Source: Druceiella hillmani (Eukaryota; Arthropoda; Insecta; Lepidoptera; Hepialidae). Taken from it: 64,000 bases of DNA. The position numbers and the translations under genes were made by a program. The stretch spans positions 8,418,501 to 8,482,500 of the forward strand of contig JAYKKI010000009.1 in the NCBI GenBank assembly GCA_039881145.1, written 5' to 3'. Below, one piece after another: positions 38,025 to 50,201 of the stretch. The notes beneath the pieces were generated by a model, which saw only the letters and a program-made list of their open reading frames with translations, was not told the origin of the DNA and did no database searches. Each line of letters starts with the position of its first letter. Within the stretch, counting starts at the first letter, position 1.

Positions 38025-39429
38025 AAATAAAGATTGCTGATATATAATAATATGAAATGAAACCATGGCGATTTACATAATCATAAAAGTACTAAATAAA
38101 TAGTGAATAGGTTAATTTATGGTATAGTTACTTAACTTGCTGCATATAAATCTTGAAGAAAGTTGGAACTTGTGAGGTACGCAACTATAAAATATTGTTC
38201 TGTTCCGGGTCATCAATTTCCAGATGCTTTAATGAACTTCTAGTGAGTAAGACAGTAAATAAGCTACGAAATTGACCGTTTTTCATATTAAGAGCTAAGT
38301 CATGGGGTGTCAGAATAGCTATGAAAAGCTTTTGAGCAAAAGTTACAGTGTTCAGTAGTAAGGAGTAAAATTTAGCAATGGACCCAAGTCCATGCGCATG
38401 GTAATACACCAGATAAAGTCATAAGATGCTCTCTTCATTTTAAGGTTGGATTCAAGTTATTCTCATAAAAAAAATTACAATCCTTCTTTAGTAAGTAATT
38501 TGAAAATAATTGAATATTATTGAAAAACTAAAAGCAAGTCAGTTCTGAATGCAAGATCTAGTCTGCATACTTATCCATAGTAATTTCATAGATTAGGGAT
38601 TGCTTAAAATTGATGGACCATTATAGTTGAGCGTAATATTGGTACTTCTAGCTTAATTACTACATATTTGAAATATAGTCCAGGATCTTTAGATGTATAG
38701 GTTTTGCATTTATTAAGATAAACTTGGTAACAAAATCGGACTAAAATAGTAAATTTGTTTACTTCTCAAAAGCACTCTTATAAATACAATTTTAAATAAG
38801 AATTTCCTTTTTATATCGAAACATTATATAACATATCTAAAATTTAAATCTGTTACTTATTCAGTCCAGAACCTAAAAGTTTCTGATCCTTATACAGTCT
38901 AAAAGCTTCTGATCTTTATCTTCTGTTACTTATTGAGTCCAGAATCTAATGCTTTATAAATAGAGAGACAGCGTTCCCGCAAGAACGTTCTGACTTTTTC
39001 TTTACTGAATCATACAAAAGGACATATAATAGGAAACAAATAAAATAAGATGTGCTGTTATTTAAAATATCTGTGCCGCATGTGACGTGCCATGATACAG
39101 ATAAGTTTGCTCTGATACATGATTTCCAATGTGTGCAATTTCATATTTGTCTGAAATTTACTATATCACTGGTTGCCAACTAACCTGATAAACAAAGGTC
39201 ACAATTTTGATGAACCAAAGTCGAGTTTGTTCAATATTGAGCTCCGTAATATAATTATGAAAACAACAATTAACATTTATTCAGCAACACTATTTGAATA
39301 TCATAGTCAAATATTGTTTTATTTTTTATCTACTTCTTCCTTAAGTAATAAATCGAAATTAAGAAAACTTCAGTTTGTTCGGATAGCAACTGTTTGTTAA
39401 TTTTCAATTTGAACATTCTAACTAATGTC

Positions 39430-39800
39430 ATAAATGCAAAATTATGTTTGTTTATTCTATCTTTAGGTCATTGTCGGCAACGGATCGATGTAACTTTTTA
39501 TGCACAGGTAGAGAGTAGACCAGGAAATAATATGAACCTCCTATTTATCCTAGTTAATCATATCCAGTTGAAAAAAAATTGAAAATGAAATAATACACAC
39601 AAAATAACAAAGTAACGTAGCAACGGATTGAAGTGACTTATCGAAACCCTAAATAATCACTCCCTTTGAACATTAATTTATACAATATTATTTTTGTTTT
39701 CATTGTCTTTTATATTAAAAAGTTACAAAAATAATTAACTGCATGTTTTATTTGATATCTATAAATTCGTAATTATGAAATCGCGGGTAAAAGCTAATTG
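39430..39800 (+). repeat. Decayed arthropod-type dispersed repeat (S2 copy)
   Basis: Counterpart of 11370-11900 with a clearer body ('tcattgtcggcaacggatcg', 'atgtaactttttatgcacag') and the tail 'aaatcgcgggtaaaagcta'. It is the best single clue that the genome is arthropod. Confidence 0.6.
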
Positions 39801-40493
39801 TACGTAATGTTAAGCGAATGTTTAAATTATGAAGTCATCGAATAACATTAAATGAATAAAGTTAGAACTAAAGTTAGTAACTATTAAATTTAGGAAAGAA
39901 ACAGTTCTTTTGCCCTCTTTTGCTCATAATTTCAGTTATACCATTTGACTATCAAAGCTACGAAAGAATAGTAAGAAACTTTTACATAAAAGAACTTAAA
40001 CATGTTATTACAGTGTACTCTAATGCCTTGTAAAGTAATATTATGGAAAAGAAATTAGTCATACTTTATGAAGTGAACATAAAAGTGATGTGACAAATTA
40101 TTTTTCATCTGTAAGTTGTTTTAATTTATAAAAAAATTATCATGGCATTTCGTTCCACAAAATTAAATAACTTTTTAGACGCACGAGAAAATAATTTGGT
40201 AACTTATGATTTAATGATTAAACTTTTTCCATCCCGATTCTCATTATTTATTGGTGTTAGCGGTAGTATTAAATTTTACGATAGTTTAAGGTTAAATTTT
40301 GCAATTAAAGTTTAATGGGCGGTCTTTCGACTAACTCGTACATTTGAATTTAACAATTTTATTGATATGAATTATTACTTAATATGTAGCCAAACAAGCT
40401 CATCACTAAATTGATAATATTGACAATCTTCTGATGTCGGAGTTAGGTAAAAGTTAACGCACTGGTTAGGGGCGTAACGGTATATTGATGAAT

Positions 40494-40505
40494 GTATATG
40501 TATAC

Positions 40506-40564
<59 letters not shown>

Positions 40565-40570
40565 TGTATG
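40494..40570. repeat. (TA)n microsatellite
   Basis: TA run with TACG and TATG interruptions at its ends. Confidence 0.95.
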
Positions 40571-41924
40571 TAAATTTTTATTTGGATATATTTGCTGGAA
40601 TTTCTTACACATTTAAATGTAATGCGCAGACTATTTAACAACATCTGTTTAAAAATATCGTATATAACACGTTAGGAAAAACGGAACTCCCGTGTTTATC
40701 CTCGTTTATCACAATATTTTTTTCAGAAAACGCTTGACGTAGAAATTTCAAATTTAGCACAGTAAGAATTCAAATTAACCTCCATGTATCTCAAGAGCTG
40801 ATTTTTTGAAGTATATAAGTATTTTTAAGCAACGTATTTACATTTTTCTATTTTTAAAGTCAATTTTCTTAGGAACCACGCAACGTACATACTTGATCTT
40901 GGCATAGCAATACGCTTTAACGCACGAATTTTGTGCCACCAACTTTTTTTTTCAATAATTCATATGGCAATTAAATAGAAACATAGTAAAATTCGTAAAA
41001 AATATTTTTTTTACTATTTTCAATTGCAGGTTTAAAAGTATATTCTCAAAAACTATGCGAAAATATTGTATACCACCCCCCCCCCTTATGTCCGAAGCTG
41101 CTGGAGAAAAATTGTAAAAAACAGGGTTACTAAAATATGACTCGAAGTTCAGAGAAAAATTTTATTAATTATCTTAAATCTTATTATTTTTTAAATTATT
41201 TTTTTATAGCTGTAAAATTTATAGTGCTATATATACGTTGCAATAAATTTACGTTGCGAAAGATTAATATTTTTGATTAGTTTAATTAGAAATATTATGT
41301 ACGCTTAAATGTTAACAAGTATCGAAATATGCGTGCTTCTCACCAAGTTCGATGCGTGCTAACCAAGTCTTTTCCTTTATTGTACGTGATATTTTACACT
41401 TCAATCGACGTTCCATCACTTTTAAACAGCCAATTTTCAGCATCAAAACGATACAGCCATGTGATAAATCAACAAATCAAAACGATACATAATGATGCTG
41501 TCAACCTAATTTCATATACTTTTTTCGTTCCATTTACTCTTCTTTCTTTTTTGAATTTTGTAAACGAACGCTGCATTAATCCTCAAAACCTAAAACCTCC
41601 TCCATTTGCTTTTAATACAACTATTTTCTTTTCATGATTTCTCAAATACACTAACGTTATCGTGGGTAAATGTTTCAATAAGACGAGTGACTATAAAATT
41701 GTCACTTGAAATCTCGATAACAGTGCTCTTCTTTAAGCGAAGATTTAAACTTCTGAACATACTCATCTGCCGCTAGGTCTTTCATGAAGTCACATTGCTT
41801 AAATAAACGCAGCTCAACTTTTGGCAACTCAACAGCTTCTAACATTTTTATCTCAATACTGAAATACAGCAATATGATTCGTCAGAAAAATAATTAATTG
41901 ATGCGAATACAAATACACCCAAAT

Positions 41925-41996
41925 GAACACATACACACAGGCGCATGCGCACGCGCCCGTATGCATGCACGCACGCGCACACACCCACGCGCACCC

Positions 41997-42083
<87 letters not shown>
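41925..42083. repeat. Compound (CA)/(GCACGC)/(TA)n microsatellite
   Basis: ACACACAGGCGCATGCGC and GCACGCACGCGCACAC units (alternating purine-pyrimidine), then about 80 bp of TA. Frames reading HTHARTHT or YIYIYI are artefacts. The whole tract is a run of alternating purine and pyrimidine that favours Z-DNA or cruciform structures. Confidence 0.95.
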
Positions 42084-42084
<1 letters not shown>

Positions 42085-42129
42085 CATATTACTGTCAATT
42101 ATTTATACATAAAACGTCAATAAAATAAA

Positions 42130-42420
42130 TTGTAAATTAAGCCGTGTTAACGAATTATGAAGGTATTAGGCTCGAAGTTTTGTTATTTTGCCAAGAATTT
42201 TCGAACGCCAGGAAAATACCTATCGCCTGAGAAAACATTCGCTCCCAGAGAAGAAAACTTCTAAAAAGTTAGATAAATCTTATGATAATTATACAAAACG
42301 GTTCCTCATCCTTTTCAACGACAAAATTAAGCTTGCACACTTGAGAACGCGAAGAATCACGAAAACTGACTAATTGTATTCTTCGCACACAAATCCCTTA
42401 CCAAGATTTCTCAATTATAG
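42130..42420. other. Unrecognised moderate-G+C block in S2
   Basis: Absent from the S1 counterpart, so inserted. A 61-codon frame (42188-42373, plus strand) reads lysine- and arginine-rich text (RLRKHSLPEKKTSKKLDKSY) and is probably chance or a transposon scrap. Paired purine-rich motifs such as 'gagaagaaaacttctaaaaa' occur. No family recognised. Confidence 0.3.
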
Positions 42421-42605
42421 CTGCATGTATTTTCTAAATGCGCTTATTTTAACCATCAAAAATTGTTTTTCAATATACAGTAATTTACTTTTAACAGTAT
42501 CTACTTTTTGCGAGATGTTCAATATATATTAAACTAGATTGATATTTTATTTTCATTATGATAGCCATAATTAGAAAACATTTTTGACTAAAATTAATTC
42601 GTACT

Positions 42606-42648
42606 CAAAGAATTTCCGGAAAGAAATTAGATCACGTGTCTATAACAT

Positions 42649-42721
<73 letters not shown>

Positions 42722-42748
42722 TGATCTAATTTATTTTCAGAAAGTCTT
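42606..42748. mobile_element. Fold-back element with a (TA)n core
   Basis: Arms of about 40 bp, 42606-42645 and 42712-42748, are reverse complements with a few mismatches ('ttagatcacgtgtctata' against 'tatagacacatgatctaa'). The interior is wholly TA or ACATATA repeat. It lies in an S2-only insertion. It could be a MITE whose loop is a microsatellite, or a hairpin grown around a TA tract. Confidence 0.7.
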
Positions 42749-44794
42749 TAAGTAATATATTTGTATGATAGAGAACATGATAGAGATAGATAGTGTTAAG
42801 ATAAAGATAAATAATATTCATAACATAGCACAGATTATAGAAACATCTTTGTCATCACCATGTCGAAGTTTTGGCAACGTTATTTCTTTCATGGCCATAT
42901 ATTAAAAAAATATTGGCAGCACATACCAAATCACCCAATAAAACTTTGTAGACTATACGAGTCGCTCTTATGTGGTACATTTTTTAGCAGATATCTGGAA
43001 ATAAGTACAATAATATAGTAATATTATTCTCAGATAAAATTTTCTAAGTTCTTTGTATGTGAATCTACATATATATGTCTTTGAATACATATTGGAACTA
43101 CATAAAACAAATTTCATTCTGTTCAGCTGGCATACTTGACTGATAACCATGGCTTTTCAAGTGAAATGTCGTATTATATACTTTCCTTTTGTGCTGCTAA
43201 ATTTGTCAAAAGAGCAAAGCAGAAAGTCAGACTGTTAAAAATAACGTACCCCTTTTTTTCTTTTCGAAACAATGAGAGCATCCTGGTGTAAGTCATTTTT
43301 GTAAGATGGAAGAACAAGTTGGTATCGCAACTGAGAGGTTTAATAGAATTTGTAGAGGTATATTTTATCCTTTTTCACATCTTTCGGGGCTGAATATTGG
43401 ATTTTTTTGTTAGCATGTGCTTACTTCATGAAAATCATACACTTTTAATATTTGTAATTTTCCCTGTTTTTCTCAAAAATAAATATAAAAATAACGCGTA
43501 AAGTTGTTAAAATGATATTGATGAATGAACAAATTACTGAAATAAGGTTAATAAAATTAAATTCCTTTGAAAAAAAAATAGTCTTAATATTGGTTTTATA
43601 AAAATATCCCTTCGCCACTTTTTAAAACCAGGTGAAGTTAAAAATTTTAATTAGTCACAGATATCAGAAATACAATACCTCAAATGTGACGGGAAAAACT
43701 ATTTCGGTTAAAGAAAAACCCTCGTTAAAATAATTAATTTGGAATTAATTTTTTTGTACGCCTCGATTTTGAATTCACTTTTTAAAACCACTTTGTTAAA
43801 CCAGACACCCAATAACTCAAAAAATTCTTTATTTTCACGTAGACGTTTTTAGAATCAAGTTAAAATATAAAAATATTCAATTGAAAAATTGCTATCGTAT
43901 TTCTTCTTCACTCGGGCTATTAATTTTCCTTTGCTTTTATTAAAGTTTCCATTTGTCTATTGAACTTCATTTGGTTGATTTTAAATATAATGATAGATGC
44001 TATGCAATATAAATGATAAAAATTTTAACTTGATTTTATTTACCGTTTCAGTAACAAGTTATTGCCAGCAATATAATTATATAATTTGTCGCATGAAATA
44101 CATTATGGTATTAAGTTAAAAATTTTCATCAGGGAAAACTGTTATAATTTAAATTTATTAGATTTGTGTAGCTCTTACTTTACATTATCCACTTATCGAT
44201 GATAAAACATATCAAGCGCAAATTCACCGGCGAACATTATAAATTAATAAACGATAGTCCATAGTTTATTTCAATATAAAGTTAGAACAAGGGTCTCCAA
44301 ACATATAAACCACCAGCAAAAGACTTCACCGTTCAAAGTTTAGGAATTTTTACATGTATGGTACCTTCTAACCTAAGAAGGATTGAAGATTAATGTCTCA
44401 ATCTTGTCGGTTTTTGATTGAAAAATTGGAAGTCAGCCTGAATTTTGTTATTGATCTAGATATGAAAATAAATTATTTCAATTTAAATGACAATTGATCA
44501 TAGGATAACTCAAATTAGGTAGAGAACCCAAAATATCTTAATAAAAATATATACAAGAAGACAAATTAATGATTTTACTGTCAAAATGAAAAGAAAATGG
44601 AATTGCTATTTAATAATTAAGTAATTCATTCACAAAGAAATATAATCGTTTAATAAAAAGTACACTAATATCAACAATACTTACCACAAAAGAGCTTGTA
44701 ACATTTTACATGAATAGAAACAAATTACTTTGTCTAGGTACGCAAAAGATGTCCATGTATTCATATAATTGTATTGTAAAAATATAAATTAATT

Positions 44795-45066
44795 GTCATT
44801 GGAATTTCCTTCATTTCCCAAGAAAGTTTCAATACTTTCCTCTGAATGTCAAGATGTAAATTTGTGAGAAAGTTTCGTTGCGCAATGAGTGAACGTTGAG
44901 TGAGCGTCGGCTGGACAGGAAATAACTTCGGGAAACTCACCGGAAATTTTAAGTTCTCCAGTTTTTTCATCTGACGTGTTGACCGACAAGTAATTTTACT
45001 TTTTCGAAATCGAATAACTTTTAAATTGGCTACTTCGTAGTCCAACCAAACCTTGATGATGACCAC
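44795..45066 (-). other. Best-conserved stretch of block S (copy 2)
   Basis: Partner of 17905-18170. Here the minus-strand frame is open for 101 codons and reads NLKVIRF, KKLENLKF, FPKLFPVQPTLT, then LSWEMKEIP. The copies share the reading only in patches. It contains an extra 'tgaacgt' near 44895 relative to copy 1, which shifts the frame. Confidence 0.35.
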
Positions 45067-45282
45067 TTTTATACCTAGATATTATACAGGACATATGAAT
45101 ACAAATAGCGGTCAACATAATCATGTATTACAAGAATTTTTTATTTAACTGGCACTAAACGTATGGCGTAATTAAAATAAAATAAATTTACATTGAAACA
45201 TATGTTTTGTTTCCATATTTTAAAAAACTAAAAATTTTTTGATTGCCATCAAACAATTCACGGTAATATAATGTATTAAATA

Positions 45283-45440
45283 ATACACACAACCACATAC
45301 AAACACACACACACATACATGCACGCACGCATGTGTGTGTGTATGTGTGTGTGTACATTTTTACATATATATCATCACATATGTACACATTTTTATGCAA
45401 CATGTGTACACATTTATACATATATATCATCGCTGATAAA
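45283..45440. repeat. (CA)n-(TG)n inverted microsatellite and 60-bp repeat
   Basis: An ACACAC/TACATGCACGCA half is followed by a GTGTGTGTATGTGTGTG half, giving a self-complementary tract. Then come two copies of a 'gtacacattt...catatatatcatc' unit (45351-45375 and 45408-45432). Confidence 0.85.
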
Positions 45441-45681
45441 CCAAGATTTACCAAGATTTTAAACAGTTTTGCTAGTGTATTAATCAAACTTTCATACAAG
45501 AAAGCTGCTATGAGAAAATACACAACCTACTGCGAACAATAGAAAGTTTGTAAAATATCCTGCTGCAGTTTCTGGAATATTTTCAATTCGAAACTGCTAC
45601 GTGACATAAGCGTACACACTAAATTTTTTCCGACCGTTGAAAAGTAAGATACTACAAAAAATACTGTGATGTGTTATCGTG

Positions 45682-45772
45682 ATAGAACGTTTTAATTATA
45701 GATTCAACTTTATCCTTATTATAGAACATTTTAATTATAGATCGATGGAACATTTTAATTATAGATTTAACT
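45682..45772. repeat. Three copies of a ~19-bp motif
   Basis: 'agaacattttaattataga' or near variants occur three times with unequal spacing. Confidence 0.8.
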
Positions 45773-45839
45773 TTAAAACATTGTGATAAGTTTTTCTTTA
45801 TGTAATTATCTTTTATCTTTACCCTTCATAGTAATATTG

Positions 45840-46385
45840 TTTCCACCTAAAAAGGGGTAAAAATAAGGTCAGGTGCATACAAAATTAAATTAATTTGAGT
45901 AATATAATATACAGTGAAGGAAATATAAATAACGGTATCATCTTACCTTTATATAAAACCGTCCATGAATGGTTTCCTCTATCGGGCAGTGAGAGGATAT
46001 CGCCCTCCAAGAACTCAGACTTTAAAGAAATTAATGAGTGCAGTTTTTAGATTGTTGCGGTCGGAGAAACACTGCCTGTATAAAAAGTTCTTGAGGTTTC
46101 GAAGTTGAAGGATCACATAAGTTGCCGATATGTCAGGGTCGCGAGAAAAACTCAGTGGGTGAGTAATGCATCAGGGCCAGGACAGCGCGATTTTTTAAGA
46201 CATTCCTGTGGTCTAAATAAAAATTAATGCAACCTCCATAAATATATAAATTTTTTGCATTATTTTGTGACTTAGGATAAAAAATATACACATCCTCTCT
46301 ACTTCTTCTAACCACAGTTCGTAAACTGATGATTGTGAAATAATTTCGATTAATATACATAGTCAGGAAATTTATATAATACACT
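45840..46385. other. Unrecognised block between S2 and A3
   Basis: 46000-46200 is richer in G+C ('cagtgagaggatatcgccct', 'agggccaggacagcgcg'). I checked it by eye against remembered spliceosomal RNA sequences and it does not fit any. No open frame of note. It replaces about 5 kb found between S1 and A2. Confidence 0.35.
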
Positions 46386-46389
46386 TGAC

Positions 46390-47080
46390 AAAAATTAATG
46401 AAAATATTAAATTTTTCTCCAAAAGCTTAGTGTTGCTTCACGAATATTGTTGCCTCCATCAATAGCTATAGCAAATTAAAAAAACAATTAAAATGGATTA
46501 AAAACTTTTTGTCATACACCCCCAAGCGAAATCGTCCTAATTGTTTGGCTAAAGTTTACGAAACTATAAATGCGAAAAAAAATTCCTAACATTTTAGGGC
46601 AGCCGACATTAAATTGTTTGTTTCTTCACGGTATTTACATTTATTTTGTTTCTTGAATATTGTATAAATATTTGTAATAGAATTAATAAACTACTAGTCA
46701 ACAATTTGTAAATAAGTAGTAATACATAATCTCGCTTTTTAATTTTTGTTATTTAATCCTACTTTACTATTAATTTCGTTTTAAATGTTTCTCTTCAAAT
46801 ACCTTTTTATTGTAATTGAAAATCATTTTATTTTATATTTTAAATAAAATACGTATATTTTCAAGTAGTATACATTTGTTATGAGGCGCCTTCTCTTGTT
46901 AAATTATGAAATTCTTAATTTAATAAGTACTTAGTAAGAATTCGTAAACATGTAATAAAACCTTACATATAAATAAATACCTCATCCAACGTGAATTTTT
47001 TGAAACGTAATACGACTTCAACTTGACGAAAGACTTTTGTCTAAATAAATTTGCTTCCATTGTTACTATGACCAAATATA
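46390..47080 (+). repeat. Segmental duplication block A, copy 3 (A3)
   Basis: Matches A1 (4620-4780 with 46405-46560, 5280-5425 with 46850-46990) and A2 (24590-24800 with 46850-47060). It has the shared 'tatgaggcgcc' phrase and 'aaatacctcatcca', followed by 'acgtgaattttttgaaac'. No palindromic element here. Confidence 0.75.
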
Positions 47081-47763
47081 ATATTTAGTTTATTATTTAG
47101 TGCAAAGTTCTGAAAGAAGGATAAAGGCAAATGTTGCCTCTGTTTGCTTTTATAACTACAATACTCTCAGAAACTTCGTGCTTAAATGTTTTAAATATTT
47201 GTGAATTAAATTCAAGGAAGATGCCACATGTGCGGAAAAGCCACACTTGTAATACTTTGCAATCGGAAAAGCAGCGTAACCCTCTCTTTAAAATATTAAA
47301 ACGAATTCTGCATGAAAAAAAACCCTGTTAACCACGAGTATGAGTCACATGGCCAGGGTTACATAATTAGCGTAATATAAACATTTAAGCGTACACATTG
47401 GCCCTACATAATTTTTCTGATAAACTATTTACAAATATTTATATTATTTCTTACATAAATACATTAACTATTATATCTTTTACAGTCTTAATAAAGGTTC
47501 ATTTAATATTCAAAGTTATTTTATTATTTATTAAATGTAATTGCAGTTGATTCAATATTCTAGATTCAGATCCAAACATACCATAAATATCGAATATCAA
47601 TCGTAAATTAGTAGAGACTACTTTTGGTTGTGATAGCTTTCCCTTTAATTTTGTTTTATATTTACTAATATTGAGAACTAATTCCAGAAATTAAAAATGG
47701 CAGCTAAGCTAGCAGGGTATGGGTACGTAAATCTAAAAAAAATTAGCTTTAAAACTTAAGAAA

Positions 47764-47980
47764 GTATATATTTGGCGTTAATTTTATAAAAACTCATTAT
47801 AACTTAATTTTTATTCACAACTAAATGAAGCTACGTGATATAGTATTATTTCTACTTTATTTAAATTCTTAACCACGACCTAGATTTCACTGTTTAACAA
47901 CATTTATTAAGTGGGCAATTTGTAAATATTAAATAAGGTAAAAATAATACTACATCACGTAGTTTCATTTAGCTGTGAAT
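47764..47980 (+). mobile_element. Palindromic MITE-like element, copy 4
   Basis: The head 'atatatttggcgttaattt', the left arm ('ctacgtgatatagtatta', 'accacgacctagatttcac') and the outermost right arm ('taatactacatcacgtagtt') are kept. The centre and inner right arm are deleted. It lies in B3 at a site with no element in B2. Confidence 0.8.
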
Positions 47981-48629
47981 AAAAATTAAGTCTTAAGATA
48001 GTCGCAGAATTTTTAACATATTATTCAAAGTATAAATATTTAACTTATTTTAAAATTTGAAAGTAATTTATTGTTTAGTTTTGGTAAAAATCAATTAACA
48101 TTGCGGAAAAAGTAGTTATTTCATCACACTTTTAATTTTATTTAAAAAATCCGTCGGGCAATTTGTCTATAAAACTAAATCAATATAAAATGATGTTACT
48201 AAATCAGTCTGAAAAAATAAAAAGCTTTTACTGCTTGGTTTTGTTAAAAATTTCTCTAACAATAGTACAAGCAACTTTACAGGTACATACAAAAATAGCA
48301 CTTTCACGACACTTTATTTCAGTTAAAAAACCCTTTGAACAATTTAAATAAAAAACTAAGTGAATTTAAAATGATGTTATGTTAACAATTTGGAAAAATG
48401 AAAAAATATATAGCGTTTAATTTTGGTAAAAATTACTCTCAAAAATTCTACAATTAACATTGCAGGAAGAGTACTAATTTAATTTAGTTTCAATAGTAAT
48501 CACTTTAGATTTTTTTTTAAAAACGCGTCGAACAATTTGTCTAGTAAATTAAGTGAATGTTAAATTATATTACATAAAAGTTTTGAAAAAAAAAGAATAT
48601 TTTAGATACAATTGGATACCCTGCACTAC

Positions 48630-48745
48630 GGGGCATGCAAATTAAATTGGGTATGTAAATAAAATGGCTGTGACAGAGAGACGGACATACAAAGAAACAT
48701 TGCGAAAGTGTTGGGATTTATGGTTTTGTTCTGAAATTCTCAAAA
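48630..48745 (+). repeat. Dispersed-repeat fragment (B3 copy)
   Basis: Counterpart of 25690-25815: 'ggggcatgcaaattaaatt', 'gacggacatacaaag', 'gatttatggttttgttctg'. Already present before the B duplication. Confidence 0.55.
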
Positions 48746-50201
48746 TGGCACTGAAACTATATGATCTAATTTTTCGTTCACAGTACGTTCATAATCTCAA
48801 CTACAAATTCAGTGAAGATACGAGAAAATGATTACTTATTCAGCCGTTTAATATATATTATTTTATGTTAATTAAAAATTCAATATCGCTCACTCTTTTA
48901 TGCTTTTATTTTCTACTTTACGTTAAATAAAAAAATTGCAGAAATGGATTTTTATTTAAATAAAGTCAAATTAAATAAAGTTAAATAAAGTCAAAAGCCG
49001 GAAACAAAATTTCAAGCTTTAAAACTAGCAGCACTCCAGATTAGAATCAATACTATCTCACTCCAGATTAGAATCCTGTCAATTCCAACGTCAAATCTTG
49101 TAAACAAATGTGTAGCAGAAATTAGACTTTTAGCCACAAGAATGAGAGTATTATAACACAAAAATAGTGAAAGATAACTATTTTCGAGAATACAAAGCTA
49201 TTGACTTCAGCTGTGTGGTATTTCTCACGCGCAATAGGTTCCACAGTACCACTTAATCCCTTTGTAATGCAGTCATCGACGATGTTTAAAACACTGCCTG
49301 ACAATATTTTTGTCAACTTTTTAATAGCAAATTTTATATTAAGTGTCAAACACAGAAATTTGTTTACACTTTTTGGACCATTATCCCATTTACACTTTTT
49401 CATTTACAATACATTCAGATCTTTATTGGGTGTATCATTCGATTACAATGGCTATGAAAGGCTTAAATTATGCCTTTTTTTGCTTTTGTTGTTGTATTAC
49501 CCCAGGTATTAAGTAAAATAAAAATTTAATTTAAGTGATGAGTATTATTCATGTATTGTTATCGAGGTGAATACTGGTTGATAAATATCAGTACTATTTG
49601 ATCTATCATACATTTTATTCTGTATTAATTAAAACTCCATTCATTGATGTTCTTGTTTTCACCGATAAATGACTTTTATGCTTGAACTTTTCACCAAAGA
49701 GAGATGAAAGCAAAACAAATGCTAATTGAACCTACGAATATAATATATTTTTTATAGTCAATGCAGATTTGAATATTTCTTTAATCCAAATAATGATAAA
49801 AAGAGCAATAAAGAATATAAAAAAACATATTTTTCCGAGCAATTTGAAATAGTTCATTTTTTCTGGACTCAAAGTAATTGCTTTACTTCAAAATATTATT
49901 GTATATTTATTTCAGAAATAAAATATTGAAGAATAGCATGAGACGCACTTAACAAACATATAGACTGAAAAAATGCCCGAAGTGATCGACTTATTACTAC
50001 TTTAAGGCGTAAAATTGTTTTTTTTTATTATTTGCTACTCTTCCAAAAAACCAATCTAAAAAAGTTATAAAAAGGTCCTAAATTTTTCATCGACTTTAAA
50101 ATCAAGGTAAATAATTTTTTCCTGGAATGGTTATTTTTCGTTTCCTTAATAATAAATACACATCGTAAATAAATTTATGTTATAGCTTTGGTTTAGAAAA
50201 A

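Larger units (their letters stand above)
36480..45550 (+). repeat. Segmental duplication block S, copy 2 (S2)
   Basis: Direct partner of S1 (anchors given there). Its left end, 36480-36700, also matches 5838-5935 and, inverted, 60180-60600. S2-only insertions are the 37.08-37.37 kb element, the 41.93-42.95 kb stretch (compound microsatellite, unknown 42.13-42.42 kb block, fold-back element) and small TA tracts. It ends at 45.55 kb where S1 continues for a further 3 kb or more. Confidence 0.8.

Noticed and set aside
41329..41637. 102-codon frame in S2
   Set aside because: The S1 paralogue (about 13.78-14.06 kb) is similar in DNA but its translation is not conserved in any frame and contains stops.
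45188..45523. 111-codon cysteine- and valine-rich frame
   Set aside because: Driven by the (CA)/(TG) tract (YTHTYTHT, CVCVCV). The remaining part is not conserved in the S1 paralogue.
46000..46130. Possible spliceosomal small nuclear RNA
   Set aside because: A few short motifs looked familiar, but the order and structure of U1, U2, U5 or U6atac are not present.
49122..49512. Two overlapping frames of 93 and 103 codons on opposite strands
   Set aside because: Both cannot be likely, neither shows a domain, and the B2 paralogue does not preserve either.
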